Positions 1-9,373 of a DNA stretch of 64,000 nucleotides are shown piece by piece. How positions within the stretch are numbered: position 1 is the first letter of the stretch; every line of letters starts with the position of its first letter. Source of the DNA: RPQJ01 sp963696545 (GTDB lineage: Bacteria > Pseudomonadota > Gammaproteobacteria > Steroidobacterales > Steroidobacteraceae). Position numbers and translations under genes: made by a program. The stretch lies in assembly GCA_963696545.1 (NCBI GenBank), contig CAVOKQ010000016.1:124001-188000 (forward strand), read 5' to 3'. Under the pieces are notes generated by a model that did not search any database, was not told where the DNA came from, and saw nothing but the letters and a program-made list of their open reading frames with translations.

Positions 1-43
1 TCTGGGCGACCGCGGCGAGGTAGCGGAGCTGGTGGAGTTTCAT
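1..43 (-). CDS. cysB: CysB-like LysR-family regulator, N-terminal fragment
   Basis: Only the first 14 codons lie in the window, read leftward from an ATG at 43. They encode MKLHQLRYLAAVAQ, which matches the start of CysB/Cbl-type LysR regulators (MKLQQLRY followed by a hydrophobic helix), the first helix of the winged helix-turn-helix. CysB activates sulfate assimilation genes in response to N-acetylserine. The gene is divergent from comM. The identity rests on very few residues; another LysR paralogue starting the same way is possible. A cysteine-synthase-like gene sits 8 kb away, but no link can be shown. Confidence 0.6.
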   Translation of the reverse strand, partial: MKLHQLRYLAAVAQ

Positions 44-153
44 GGCGGCATTCTAGCGAAAGCCTTATTGGGCGTTTCCGTGCAATTCGCGCGTTGACCT
101 CGACCGGAGGCAGGTCCGTAGGCTGCGGGCAGCAAAATGCCTGGAGACCGGCC

Positions 154-1689
154 GTGACCCTCGCCTCGATCCTCAGCCGCACACAGCAGGGCCTGGATGC
201 GCCACTGGTGCGCGTCGAAGTGCACGTCGGCAGCGGGTTGCCGGCGTTCTCGATCGTCGGGCTGCCCGAGACCGCGGTCAAGGAAAGCAAGGACCGGGTC
301 CGGGCCGCGCTGATCAACAGCTGCTTCGACTTCCCGCCGGGGCACATCACCGTCAATCTCGCGCCGGCCGACCTGCCGAAGGAAGGCGGGCGGTTCGACC
401 TGCCGATCGCGATCGGTATCCTCGTCGCCTCGGCGCAATTGCCACAGGGGCCGTTCGAACAGACAGAACTCTATGGCGAGCTTTCGCTAGGCGGTGACCT
501 GCACGCAATCCGCGGAGTGCTGCCGACGGCGCTGCAAGGCACGCGCGCCGGGCACCGGATCGTCCTGCCCGAAGGCAACCTCGCCGAGGCGGCGCTTGCA
601 CAGCGCGGGCGAATATTCGGTGCCAGGCACCTGCGCGAAGTCGCGAGTTTCGCCCGCGGCATGCGGCCGCTGGTCGAAGCGGCGGCGGAACGCACGACGA
701 CGGTTGCTGCACCTGACGGCCCAGACCTCGCCGATCTGCGCGGCCAGGAGTACGCGCGACGCGCGCTCGAGATCGCCGCGGCCGGCGAGCACAGCCTGCT
801 GCTGATCGGTCCGCCGGGCGCCGGCAAGAGCATGCTTGCGCAGCGGCTACCGGGAATCCTGCCGCCGATGAGCGAGGACGAGGCGCTCGAGACGGCGGCA
901 GTGCGATCGCTCACTACGTCCGGGTTCCGTCGCGAGGAGTGGCGACGCCGTCCATTTCGCGCGCCGCATCACACGGCCTCCGCAATCGCGCTCGTCGGCG
1001 GCGGTGGCCACCCGCGGCCCGGCGAGATTTCGCTCGCGCACAACGGCGTGCTGTTCCTCGACGAGCTGCCCGAGTTCGATCGCAACGTGCTCGAAGTACT
1101 TCGCGAACCGCTCGAATCCGGACACGTCGTGATTTCGCGGGCGGCGCGCCAGGCAAAGTTCCCCGCACGGTTCCAGCTCGTGGCCGCGATGAATCCGTGC
1201 CCTTGCGGCCACCTCGGCGACAGCTCCGCGCCGTGCCGTTGCACGCCCGAGCGTATCGCAACGTACCGCGGCCGGATCTCGGGCCCGCTGCTCGATCGCA
1301 TCGACCTGCACGTCGATGTGCCGCGCGTCTCGGCCGAAGCGATTGCAGCGACGGCGCCGGCGGAGTCGTCGCACAGTGTCGCGATTCGCGTCGAACAGGC
1401 GCGCGCGATTCAGATCGCACGGCAGGGACGCGCGAATTCGCGCATCGAAGGTGTCGACGTGCTCAATGTGACTCGCGCAACGGCAGATGCCGTCGCGATA
1501 CTCGACCGGGCGATGCGACAACTGGCGCTGTCCGCGCGTGCCTATCACCGTGTCCTGCGCATGGCGCGCACGATCGCGGATCTCGCGGCCTGTGAATGCG
1601 TCCTCGCGAACCACGTGTCTGAGGCGATCCAGTTGCGGCAACTCGATCGGCGCGCAGGCACGACGCACGCGGATTCCATTTCGACGTAA
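154..1689 (+). CDS. comM: YifB/ComM family Mg-chelatase-like AAA+ ATPase
   Basis: About 511 residues, the normal length for ComM, a hexameric helicase that promotes branch migration during natural transformation. The start is taken as GTG at 154 (product begins TLASILSRTQQGLDAP, like MSLAxxxxRA in relatives); the frame is open upstream to a TTG at 94, but that extension has no family counterpart. An N-terminal Lon-like (ChlI) domain covers about residues 1-170. Walker A GPPGAGKS is near residue 219 and Walker B VLFLDELPEF near 299, followed by the cysteine-rich NPCPCGHLGD segment typical of the family and a C-terminal Mg-chelatase lid domain. It is divergent from the cysB-like gene. Confident family call. 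Confidence 0.93.
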   Translation: MTLASILSRTQQGLDAPLVRVEVHVGSGLPAFSIVGLPETAVKESKDRVRAALINSCFDFPPGHITVNLAPADLPKEGGRFDLPIAIGILVASAQLPQGPFEQTELYGELSLGGDLHAIRGVLPTALQGTRAGHRIVLPEGNLAEAALAQRGRIFGARHLREVASFARGMRPLVEAAAERTTTVAAPDGPDLADLRGQEYARRALEIAAAGEHSLLLIGPPGAGKSMLAQRLPGILPPMSEDEALETAAVRSLTTSGFRREEWRRRPFRAPHHTASAIALVGGGGHPRPGEISLAHNGVLFLDELPEFDRNVLEVLREPLESGHVVISRAARQAKFPARFQLVAAMNPCPCGHLGDSSAPCRCTPERIATYRGRISGPLLDRIDLHVDVPRVSAEAIAATAPAESSHSVAIRVEQARAIQIARQGRANSRIEGVDVLNVTRATADAVAILDRAMRQLALSARAYHRVLRMARTIADLAACECVLANHVSEAIQLRQLDRRAGTTHADSIST

Positions 1690-1790
1690 TCACGTCAGTT
1701 TCTCGCGGCGACGCGCGGCTCGCTCCGGCGTATCAATGCACTCCAGGAAGCCTGCACCGTGCAGGAACGCCACCAGGGAAGGTAGCCGCC

Positions 1791-4700
1791 ATGAAACGAT
1801 TCGCAGGGTCGCGATGGAGCGTGTGGGTGTTGGGCATGTGTGCGGGCGCCGCGGCGCAGGCCCAGACGGCCGTCGGTCGCACGAGCGGGGAGGCGAGCGT
1901 CTCGACGTCGGGCGCGGCGCGATACACCGTCCCTCTCGTGTTGCCGCCGGGCACCAATGGGCTGGCACCGGAACTCGCGATCGTCTACGACCACCGAGGC
2001 GGCAACGGCCTGCTCGGTGTGGGCTTCCGTCTGTCAGGGTTCTCGGCAATACGCCGCTGCGGCGGCACGATCGCACAGGACGGCGCGCCGTCCGCAGTGG
2101 GCCTCGACGCCGGCGACCGCCTGTGCCTCGATGGTCAGCGGCTCCGGCTCACTGCGGGTACGTACGGTCTCGCCGGCTCCCAGTACCAGACCGAGGTCGA
2201 GACATTTTCTCGCGTCACCGCCAATGGCACGGCCGGCAGCGGTGCGGCGTGGTTCCAGGTCGAACGTCGCGACGGTCTGATCTATCAGTATGGTGCGACC
2301 CAGGACTCGCGCATCGAGTCGCTGGGCAGTGCCACGCCGCGCGAGTGGGCGTTGAACCGCATCCTCGACCGCAGCGGTAACTACATCGATTTCGTCTACA
2401 CCGAGGACACGGCGACAGGCAGCTACCGGCCCTTGCGAGTGGACTATACCGGCAACGTCAACGTCGGCAGTGCGCCGTACTACTCGATTCGTTTCACGTA
2501 TGAGAGCCGCGTCGCCGGCGACCAGCCGACCGGCTTCGTCGCGGGCGGCATGGTGCAGGAGGCCAACCGGCTCTCGCGCATCGACGCGCAGCACGTCTAC
2601 GGCACGGCGCTGCGCAGCTACCTGTTCTCCTACGATGCGTCCGGCGCGACCGCGCGCAGTCGATTGTCGCGGCTCCAGGAATGCGCGGGCTCAGCGTGCC
2701 TGCCAGCGACGAACTTCACCTGGGGCACCTCAACGCCGGGCTGGAACACTGAGGCAGCGATGACACTCGGCGCTGCCGCGCTGGCCGGCGCAATCGCCGG
2801 CGACCTGAACGGCGATGGCTTCGAAGACCTCGCCTGGTTCGACTCGAACAGTGCGAGCTGGAAACTGCTGCACGGAAGCGCCGGCGGGCTGCCCGGCACA
2901 CCGTCCGATACCGGGCTCGGACAAGGCAGCGTCGCGATGCAGGCGCTGTCGGGCGACCTCGATGGCAACGGCCGTCGGGACCTCGTCGTGCCCGGCGCCG
3001 GCAACGAATGGCATTGGTTGCGCAGTTCGACGTCCGCGGGCTACTCGTATTCGACGACGGGCGTGGCCAACGTCGCGCCCGCCGGCAGCACGACGCTGGT
3101 CGACATCGACGGTGATTCGCTCGACGACTTCGTCTACGCGAAGGACTCCGCCAACGCGATCTTCTGGCGCCGCAATCTGGCGGCCGGTGGTGCAGTCAGT
3201 TTCGCTGCCGAGACCGCTCTCTGGACAGCACCCGCGGGAACGCGTGTATCCGCCTCGCCGTTCAGCACGTCGAAGCAGCGCTACCGATCGGCAGTCCGCA
3301 ACGCGGACTTCAATGGAGACGGACGTGGCGACCTGCTGGTCCGCGTCCAGACGGATGGCTGCGGCGGAGCGTCCGGATGCACTCCATACTGGTCCGACCG
3401 CTGGCAGGTCTTCGCGTCCAGGGGCAATGCGCTCGTGCCGCAGGTCCAGCTCGAGGCCGCGCCCGATCCACTGCTCGCCGATTTCAACGGCGATGGCCTC
3501 ACCGACGTCGCCTACTCCCCCAACGGTTACTACTGGCGCCTGATGGTCGGCACGGGTCGGCGGGACGCGACCGATGCGGTGATCGCCGGACTTCGCACGG
3601 GCCTTGCGCCGGCATTGAACGCGGACGGCCGGGCCACAGTCACGGACTGGGACGGCGATGGACGAACGGACCTGCTCGTGCCAGGCAGCGGCGAGTGGCA
3701 GGTGTGCCGTTCGCTCGGCACGTCGCTCGAAACGTGCCGGCTGACCGGCATGTCGTCGATGAACGTTGCGATGTCACCCGTCGTGCTCGACGCAGACGGC
3801 GATGGCCTCGCCGATCTGCTGCAAGCGACTACAACCGCGGGACAGCGTCTGCACAACGGGGGGATTCCCGATCTACTTGCGACGGTCGTCGATGGCTACG
3901 GAGTTCGGGCCGAGTTCGTCTACGGGCCGCTCACCAGGCCGGACCTCCACGTTGCGAGCGGCAGCGCCAGCTATCCGGTGAGTCACTTCGTCGCTCCGGA
4001 CTACGTCGTGTCGCGACTCATTCGCTCGGACGGCATCGGCGGGACGTACACGGAGTCGCGCACCTATGAAGGCGGGAAGCTGGACCTGCGCGGCCGTGGG
4101 TTCCTCGGGTTTGCGCGACGGCGCACTACCGATTCGAGGTATGGCCTGGTCACGATCGAAGATCGGCTGCAGGACCCGTCCACCTACGATCGTATCGGAG
4201 CGCTGGCGGCCGTATCGGTGCAGCAACCCAACGGGTCCGTCGTCAGTCGAGCTCGTTTCTACTGGGCATCGCTGCCGCTCGGGTCGGCGGGCGAGTTGCG
4301 CAGCTTCCCGTATGTCTCCACGTCGAGTACCGAGCGTTACGAGCTCGACGGGACCCTGGTGTCGAGCACGTCGGTGTACAGCCGGGTCGATTCCTTCGGC
4401 ACGGTCATGTATCGCAACTCCACCACCACGGAGGGCGCCACTGGTTTGAATCCCGGTGCGTCGCATACCGAGCGCCTGATGCTGGAGTCGGTCACGAACG
4501 ACGCGTCGCGCTGGTGCGTCGGCCGGCCCGGAATGATCACGGTCACGCGTTCCCACTCGCTGGCCGGCGGCGCGCCGCTTGCGCGCTCGTTTGCGCAGAC
4601 GGTGGATCCGGCGCTGTGTCGCGTCACGCAACACATCGACGAACCGGGCAATCCGGAACTGCGAGTTACCACGGACCTGGGCTACGACGCTTTCGGCAAC

Positions 4701-7700
4701 CTCTCGGCGCGCACCGCGAGCGCAAATGGTCAGGCGGCTCGGATGCGCCGGTTCGACTGGTCGAACTCCGGTCGCTTCCTCTCCGCGCGCACCGACGACG
4801 AAGGCCAACGCACGACGGCCTACTGGGACCCGGTGCAGGGCCTGCCGATGAGCGTGACGGACCCGAACGGGCTCGTGACAATGTGGCAGTACGATTCGTT
4901 CCGGCGCCTAACCCGCGAGACCGGCCCGGACGGCACGTTCACGGAGACGACGCGCGGCACGTGCGGACCGAACTGCCTCGCGCCAACTGCAGTCCGATTC
5001 GCGACGTCGAGCGAACAGGCGTTCGGTGGGCTGCCGATTCGCGCTTCCACCGTTGGCTTCGACATGCTGGACCGCGAGGTCTACAGGCAGTCCGAGCAGC
5101 CCGGCGGCTCGGTCCTGACAGTGAGCCGTTACTCGAATCGTGGACTGCTGGCCCAGCGCAGCGTGCCCGGGCTATGTTGCGGCACGCCCGCGTACTGGAC
5201 GAACTACTCGTACGACCTCCTGGGACGGCCGATTCGTGTCGAGCGTCCCGCCAGCGGCGCGGATCCCGCTCCTGTCGCTGCGCGATGGCAGTACGCCGGG
5301 CTGACGACGTCGAGCACCGACGCGCTTGGGCGCGCAACCGTCAAGCGTCACGATGCGCGCGGCAACCTGATGCAGACGGTCGACCCCGGCAACGCGGATA
5401 CGGACTTCGAGTACGACGCATTCGGCAACCTGGTGAAGGTGCGCGACTTCCGCGGCAACGAGACGGCGATGACCTATGACGTGCGCGGCCGGCGCACGAG
5501 CATCAGCGACGTCGACTCGGGCCTGCGCACATTCCGGTACACGGCCTTCGGGGACCTGCAGTCGGAGACGAACGCACGCGGCCAGACGGTAACGCTGGCA
5601 TACGACCGGCTGTCACGCCGCGTCTCGCGGCAGGAGCCGGAGGGCACGACCTCCTGGACGTGGGGCAACTCGGCGGCCTCACGCAACATCGGTTCGCTGG
5701 CAAGTGTGTCGAGCCCAGGGTTCCAGGAGAGCTTCGAATACGACAGCCTCGGACGCCCGTCAGCGCGCACCGCGGCCGCGTTCGGTATGTCGCTCGTCAC
5801 GCGGTTCGCGTATGACTCGACGACCGGCCTGCTGGACACGATCACATATCCGTCCGTATCGGGCCTGCCGCTGCGGGTTCGCCAGCATTACGACCGCGGG
5901 CGGCTGGTACGAGTTACCAATGCCGATGATCCGGCGACGACGTTCTGGCAGCTCGGCTCGCTGGACGCACGCGGGCAGGTGACGGCGGAGACCCTCGGCA
6001 ATGGTGTGCGCGTCGCAAGCGGCATCGATCCGGTCACGGGGCTGCTTGGCAGTCGCACGTCGGGGCCGGGCGGCGGGAGCGCCTACCAGGACCTGAGGCT
6101 CGCCTGGGACGCAGCCGGCAACCTGTCGTCGCGGCAGGAGGGCAATCTCGGCGTGTACGAGCAGTTTACGTACGACACGCGCGATCGTCTCGACGTGATG
6201 CGCAGCTCGAACGGCGCGACCGTGGACGTCGATTACGACGAGCTCGGCAACGTCACCTACAAGTCGGACGTCGGGCAGTACACGTATCACTCCACGCGCA
6301 AGCATGCAGTCGTGGCGGCCGGCTCGAACACATATTCGTACGACGCCAACGGCGACGTCGTGAATGCGAACGGCACCATGATTTCGTGGGCAAGCTACGA
6401 CCTGCCGCTGCGCATCATGCATCCGAGCGGCAACTACGCGTATTTCGACTACGGTCCGGACCGGTCGCGCATCCGCCAGGTTGCACGTGGTGCCAGCGAG
6501 ACCACGGAGACCGTCTACGCAGGCGGCGGCCTCTACGAGCGCGTGATGCGCAACGGGACGTTGAGGCAGCGGCACTACATCGTTGCCGACGGCCGCAGGG
6601 TCGCGGTGCACACGAGAACGGCGGGCACGACGCCGACCACCGTCTACCTGCTCGAGGACCACCTCGGCGGCGTGGATGGATTCACGTCGTCCTCGGGTGC
6701 GCTGCTCGCGAGGACTTCGAACCAGCCATTCGGGGCGCGCCGTTCGGGCAGCTGGTCGTCGTCATCGCCGACCAGCGCGGAATGGCAGCAGGTGCAGTCC
6801 ACGACGCCGCGCGGCTTCACGGACCAGGAGCACATCGACAACCTCGGCGTGATCCACATGAACGGTCGGGTGTACGACCCGGTCCTGGGCCGCTTCCTCA
6901 GTCCGGATCCGGTCGTGCAGGCGCCGTACGACGCGCAGTCGTGGAACCGGTACAGCTACGTGCGGAACAACCCGTTGCGCTACACGGATCCCTCCGGGTT
7001 CGTGTGCTTCAACAGCGCGCCGCCCGGCGCCTTCACGCCCGACTACTGCTTCCGCAGTTTGGTGGAGACGGTCGTCGTCGAGGCGTCGCGAATCAGGGAC
7101 TCACTGTCATCTCTGTCCGTGGACCTCTGGAGATCCGGCGGACCGAGCGAAGGCTCGCGAGGTGCCGGGTCGCTGTCAGGCGAGGGCGGCACCACAGTGG
7201 GCGGGACAGTGTCCGTCGACACTCCTCCAGTGGAGGAAGTCCTGGTTACTGCTCCACGGATACCACAACCATTCCCGGTCCTGGTCGACGTCGGCGCTGC
7301 CGTGTCCGCAAATCTCGCGACCTCGTCCGTCATCGACTCGGTCATGCAGGTCACGACGCAACTCGGATCCGACGCCGCCCAGTACTACGCGGACCGGCAG
7401 ACGAAGTCGGACAATCCTCTGTACGGAATTCCGGGGGCACTCGCGTCTCTCTGGACTCCGGAAACGGCTCCAGAGACCATTCTCGTCCTCGGCTCTGCCG
7501 CCGGAATCGGCCGCTATTCGGGCCGTCCGTTCTGGCAGTATTTCCCCGAGGACAGCCCGGCGTACAACAGCACCTGGCTGACGCGTGGACGTGGTTGGAA
7601 ACCGCCATACGAGGCGGGACCGGATGCTGCATCGAATCTCGCGCTGCCTGAATACAACCCTGGAACCGGAGTCCGCGCGGTACAACCGCCGTGGTACCAG

Positions 7701-7799
7701 TACGTGCGCGGTCCGCGAGAAGTGGCGCCGCAGCCTGAGTTTGGACCGCGCGCCGTTGGAGGCGGAAAGGAGTACCGGGTCATACCGTTTGAGAAATAG
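1791..7799 (+). CDS. Secreted SpvB/FG-GAP/RHS-repeat polymorphic toxin-like protein
   Basis: A 2,002-residue protein. Residues 1-24 are a signal peptide (hydrophobic core WVLGMCAGAA, AQA cleavage). An SpvB-type N-terminal region (about 30-320) is followed by FG-GAP/VCBS repeats with DLNGDGFEDL, DFNGDGRGDL and DWDGDGRTDL calcium loops (about 330-680), then YD/RHS repeats (about 960-1640). The RHS core signature DPVLGRFLSPDP is near residue 1693 and ends at DPSGF near 1733. The remaining ~270 residues are a variable tip, as in RHS polymorphic toxins. The tip ends in a compact module, roughly 1910-2002, with WLTRGRGWKPPY and GGGKEYRVIPF. That arrangement could be an ADP-ribosyltransferase-type toxin, but this is a guess from pattern alone. 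The signal peptide argues for Sec export rather than a PAAR/type VI route. A small gene directly downstream is the natural immunity candidate. Confidence 0.85.
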   Translation: MKRFAGSRWSVWVLGMCAGAAAQAQTAVGRTSGEASVSTSGAARYTVPLVLPPGTNGLAPELAIVYDHRGGNGLLGVGFRLSGFSAIRRCGGTIAQDGAPSAVGLDAGDRLCLDGQRLRLTAGTYGLAGSQYQTEVETFSRVTANGTAGSGAAWFQVERRDGLIYQYGATQDSRIESLGSATPREWALNRILDRSGNYIDFVYTEDTATGSYRPLRVDYTGNVNVGSAPYYSIRFTYESRVAGDQPTGFVAGGMVQEANRLSRIDAQHVYGTALRSYLFSYDASGATARSRLSRLQECAGSACLPATNFTWGTSTPGWNTEAAMTLGAAALAGAIAGDLNGDGFEDLAWFDSNSASWKLLHGSAGGLPGTPSDTGLGQGSVAMQALSGDLDGNGRRDLVVPGAGNEWHWLRSSTSAGYSYSTTGVANVAPAGSTTLVDIDGDSLDDFVYAKDSANAIFWRRNLAAGGAVSFAAETALWTAPAGTRVSASPFSTSKQRYRSAVRNADFNGDGRGDLLVRVQTDGCGGASGCTPYWSDRWQVFASRGNALVPQVQLEAAPDPLLADFNGDGLTDVAYSPNGYYWRLMVGTGRRDATDAVIAGLRTGLAPALNADGRATVTDWDGDGRTDLLVPGSGEWQVCRSLGTSLETCRLTGMSSMNVAMSPVVLDADGDGLADLLQATTTAGQRLHNGGIPDLLATVVDGYGVRAEFVYGPLTRPDLHVASGSASYPVSHFVAPDYVVSRLIRSDGIGGTYTESRTYEGGKLDLRGRGFLGFARRRTTDSRYGLVTIEDRLQDPSTYDRIGALAAVSVQQPNGSVVSRARFYWASLPLGSAGELRSFPYVSTSSTERYELDGTLVSSTSVYSRVDSFGTVMYRNSTTTEGATGLNPGASHTERLMLESVTNDASRWCVGRPGMITVTRSHSLAGGAPLARSFAQTVDPALCRVTQHIDEPGNPELRVTTDLGYDAFGNLSARTASANGQAARMRRFDWSNSGRFLSARTDDEGQRTTAYWDPVQGLPMSVTDPNGLVTMWQYDSFRRLTRETGPDGTFTETTRGTCGPNCLAPTAVRFATSSEQAFGGLPIRASTVGFDMLDREVYRQSEQPGGSVLTVSRYSNRGLLAQRSVPGLCCGTPAYWTNYSYDLLGRPIRVERPASGADPAPVAARWQYAGLTTSSTDALGRATVKRHDARGNLMQTVDPGNADTDFEYDAFGNLVKVRDFRGNETAMTYDVRGRRTSISDVDSGLRTFRYTAFGDLQSETNARGQTVTLAYDRLSRRVSRQEPEGTTSWTWGNSAASRNIGSLASVSSPGFQESFEYDSLGRPSARTAAAFGMSLVTRFAYDSTTGLLDTITYPSVSGLPLRVRQHYDRGRLVRVTNADDPATTFWQLGSLDARGQVTAETLGNGVRVASGIDPVTGLLGSRTSGPGGGSAYQDLRLAWDAAGNLSSRQEGNLGVYEQFTYDTRDRLDVMRSSNGATVDVDYDELGNVTYKSDVGQYTYHSTRKHAVVAAGSNTYSYDANGDVVNANGTMISWASYDLPLRIMHPSGNYAYFDYGPDRSRIRQVARGASETTETVYAGGGLYERVMRNGTLRQRHYIVADGRRVAVHTRTAGTTPTTVYLLEDHLGGVDGFTSSSGALLARTSNQPFGARRSGSWSSSSPTSAEWQQVQSTTPRGFTDQEHIDNLGVIHMNGRVYDPVLGRFLSPDPVVQAPYDAQSWNRYSYVRNNPLRYTDPSGFVCFNSAPPGAFTPDYCFRSLVETVVVEASRIRDSLSSLSVDLWRSGGPSEGSRGAGSLSGEGGTTVGGTVSVDTPPVEEVLVTAPRIPQPFPVLVDVGAAVSANLATSSVIDSVMQVTTQLGSDAAQYYADRQTKSDNPLYGIPGALASLWTPETAPETILVLGSAAGIGRYSGRPFWQYFPEDSPAYNSTWLTRGRGWKPPYEAGPDAASNLALPEYNPGTGVRAVQPPWYQYVRGPREVAPQPEFGPRAVGGGKEYRVIPFEK

Positions 7800-7877
7800 A
7801 CTCAACCGTGTGTGGGCTCGGTAGGTGGGTACGTTGCTGCAGATGTGCGGGATCTCGGGCAGAAGCGGGGGTTAGTC

Positions 7878-8246
7878 ATGGTTTCAGTCGTTTCATGGCT
7901 GTCTGCGGGACGAGTTGCCGACAGCCTCGCGCGGGTACTGGGCTGGTCGCCAGTCGGGCGGATTCTCGTGTTCGACGAAGTCGAGGGTCCGCTCGCGAGT
8001 GCCTGCTCGGGTCGGACATGCCGGGTTCTCGAGCAGATCGACTCCGGCCTGCGGGTAGAGATCGATGCATCCGGCCAGACGCACGGCGCGACCAGCAAGT
8101 ACCTGCTGTTGTCCCCGCGCCATCGAGGATGGACCGCGCGATCGTTGATGCTGACCAGTGTCGCGTTCGTGGCGCGGGAGGCCAACCCGCAAGCCGGCGC
8201 GGATATGGCGTCGATTGCAGTGGTCTCGGTCCGCGGGGCAGGTTGA
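7878..8246 (+). CDS. Small protein downstream of RHS toxin, candidate immunity protein
   Basis: A 122-residue reading frame (ATG at 7878 after a GGGG-rich stretch; in-frame GTG at 7812 also possible) beginning 78 bases after the RHS stop codon. No recognised domain. It has no clear signal peptide or long membrane segment and looks like a small soluble alpha/beta protein (RILVFDEVEG, SMLTSVAFV-like strands). Position immediately after a polymorphic toxin tip is the usual place for the cognate immunity gene, and this is the only basis for the functional suggestion. A strong hairpin at 8272-8301 follows it, which would close an RHS/immunity transcription unit. Confidence 0.5.
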   Translation: MVSVVSWLSAGRVADSLARVLGWSPVGRILVFDEVEGPLASACSGRTCRVLEQIDSGLRVEIDASGQTHGATSKYLLLSPRHRGWTARSLMLTSVAFVAREANPQAGADMASIAVVSVRGAG

Positions 8247-8271
8247 GGTCGACTGCTGGGCCGGCGTGATG

Positions 8272-8301
8272 GAAGCCGAACGCGTGGACCGCGTCGGCTT
8301 C
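8272..8301. terminator. Strong hairpin closing the RHS unit
   Basis: GAAGCCGAACGCG (8272-8284) pairs with CGCGTCGGCTTC (8290-8301) around a TGGAC loop, giving a 12-bp stem with one bulged A. There is no T-tract, so intrinsic termination is uncertain. It lies 26 bases after the candidate immunity gene and ahead of the cysteine-synthase-like gene. Confidence 0.35.
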
Positions 8302-8368
8302 CGCGCCGCCGACTCGGTGCAATGCATTGCCGCTAGAATGCCCGGGTTTCCCCCTGGCGCAGTGACCA

Positions 8369-9370
8369 ATGACCGTCCGCAATGGCTTCGCCGACACCGT
8401 CGGCCACACACCGCTGATTCGTCTCCGCACGTTCAGTGACGAGACCGGCTGCGAAATCCTCGGCAAGGCCGAGTTCCTGAACCCCGGCGGCTCGGTCAAG
8501 GACCGCGCGGCGCTTGGGATTCTCGAGGACTTCGAGCGCAAAGGGCTGCTGAAGCCGGGCGGCACGCTGGTCGAGGGCACCGCGGGCAACACCGGCATCG
8601 GCTTCGTGCACCTGTGCAATGCCCGCGGCTACCGCTGCGTGATCGTTATGCCGGACAACCAGTCGCCCGAGAAATCGGCGCTGTTGCGTACGCTCGGTGC
8701 CGAGGTGCAGGTCGTGAGGACCGTCCCGTACGTCGACGACAATCACTACCAGAAGCTCGCGCCGCGCGTGGCCGCTGCGATCGAGGGCGCCGTCTGCGGC
8801 AACCAGTTCGACAACACCGCGAACCGTGATGCGCATTACGCCACCACCGGTCCCGAGATCTGGCACGAGACGAACGGCCGCATCGACGCGTTCGTCTGCG
8901 CCACCGGCACGGGCGGCACGCTGGGCGGCGTGTCGCGCTACCTGAAGCAGCAGAAGCCCGGAGCACGCATCGTGCTCGCGGACCCGATGGGGAGTGCGCT
9001 GTACAACTGGGTGAAGACCGGCGCGCTGAAGTCCGAGGGCTCGAGCTCGGTCACCGAAGGCATCGGCATCGGCCGTGTCACTGCCAACCTCGAAGGCGCG
9101 CCGATCGATGACGCGGTGCGAATCGAAGACGCCGAGATCGTTCGCACGGGGTACCGCCTGCTGCAGGAGGAAGGGCTGTTCCTCGGCGGTACCAGCGGCA
9201 CGAACGTCGCGGCGGCGGTCAAAGTCGCGCGCGACCTGGGCCCGGGCCACACGATCGTCACGATCCTATGTGACGGCGGGCAGAAATACCTGTCGCGGTT
9301 CTGGAACCGCGAGTACCTGGCGCAGAAGGGGCTTGCCGAGCACGCCGACGCGGTCGCGCGAAGGGGTTGA
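8369..9370 (+). CDS. PLP-dependent cysteine synthase family protein
   Basis: 333 residues of fold-type II PLP enzyme, related to O-acetylserine sulfhydrylase, which makes cysteine from O-acetylserine and sulfide in the cytoplasm. The PLP lysine is K44 in NPGGSVKDRAA. The phosphate/substrate loop reads EGTAGNTG (about 69-76) where CysK and CysM have EPTSGNTG. That variant is seen in a cysteine-synthase-like subfamily, so exact substrate is less certain than the fold. A TAGAAT hexamer (8334-8339) just upstream could be a -10 element. The next gene starts 3 bases after the stop, suggesting co-transcription. Confidence 0.82.
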   Translation: MTVRNGFADTVGHTPLIRLRTFSDETGCEILGKAEFLNPGGSVKDRAALGILEDFERKGLLKPGGTLVEGTAGNTGIGFVHLCNARGYRCVIVMPDNQSPEKSALLRTLGAEVQVVRTVPYVDDNHYQKLAPRVAAAIEGAVCGNQFDNTANRDAHYATTGPEIWHETNGRIDAFVCATGTGGTLGGVSRYLKQQKPGARIVLADPMGSALYNWVKTGALKSEGSSSVTEGIGIGRVTANLEGAPIDDAVRIEDAEIVRTGYRLLQEEGLFLGGTSGTNVAAAVKVARDLGPGHTIVTILCDGGQKYLSRFWNREYLAQKGLAEHADAVARRG

Positions 9371-9373
9371 CGC

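Noticed and set aside
1791..7799. Type VI secretion effector
   Set aside because: It has a Sec signal peptide and SpvB/FG-GAP repeats, no PAAR domain, and no vgrG or tss genes nearby.
8247..8368. Full sigma-70 promoter before the cysteine-synthase-like gene
   Set aside because: TAGAAT fits a -10, but no acceptable -35 was found at the right spacing.
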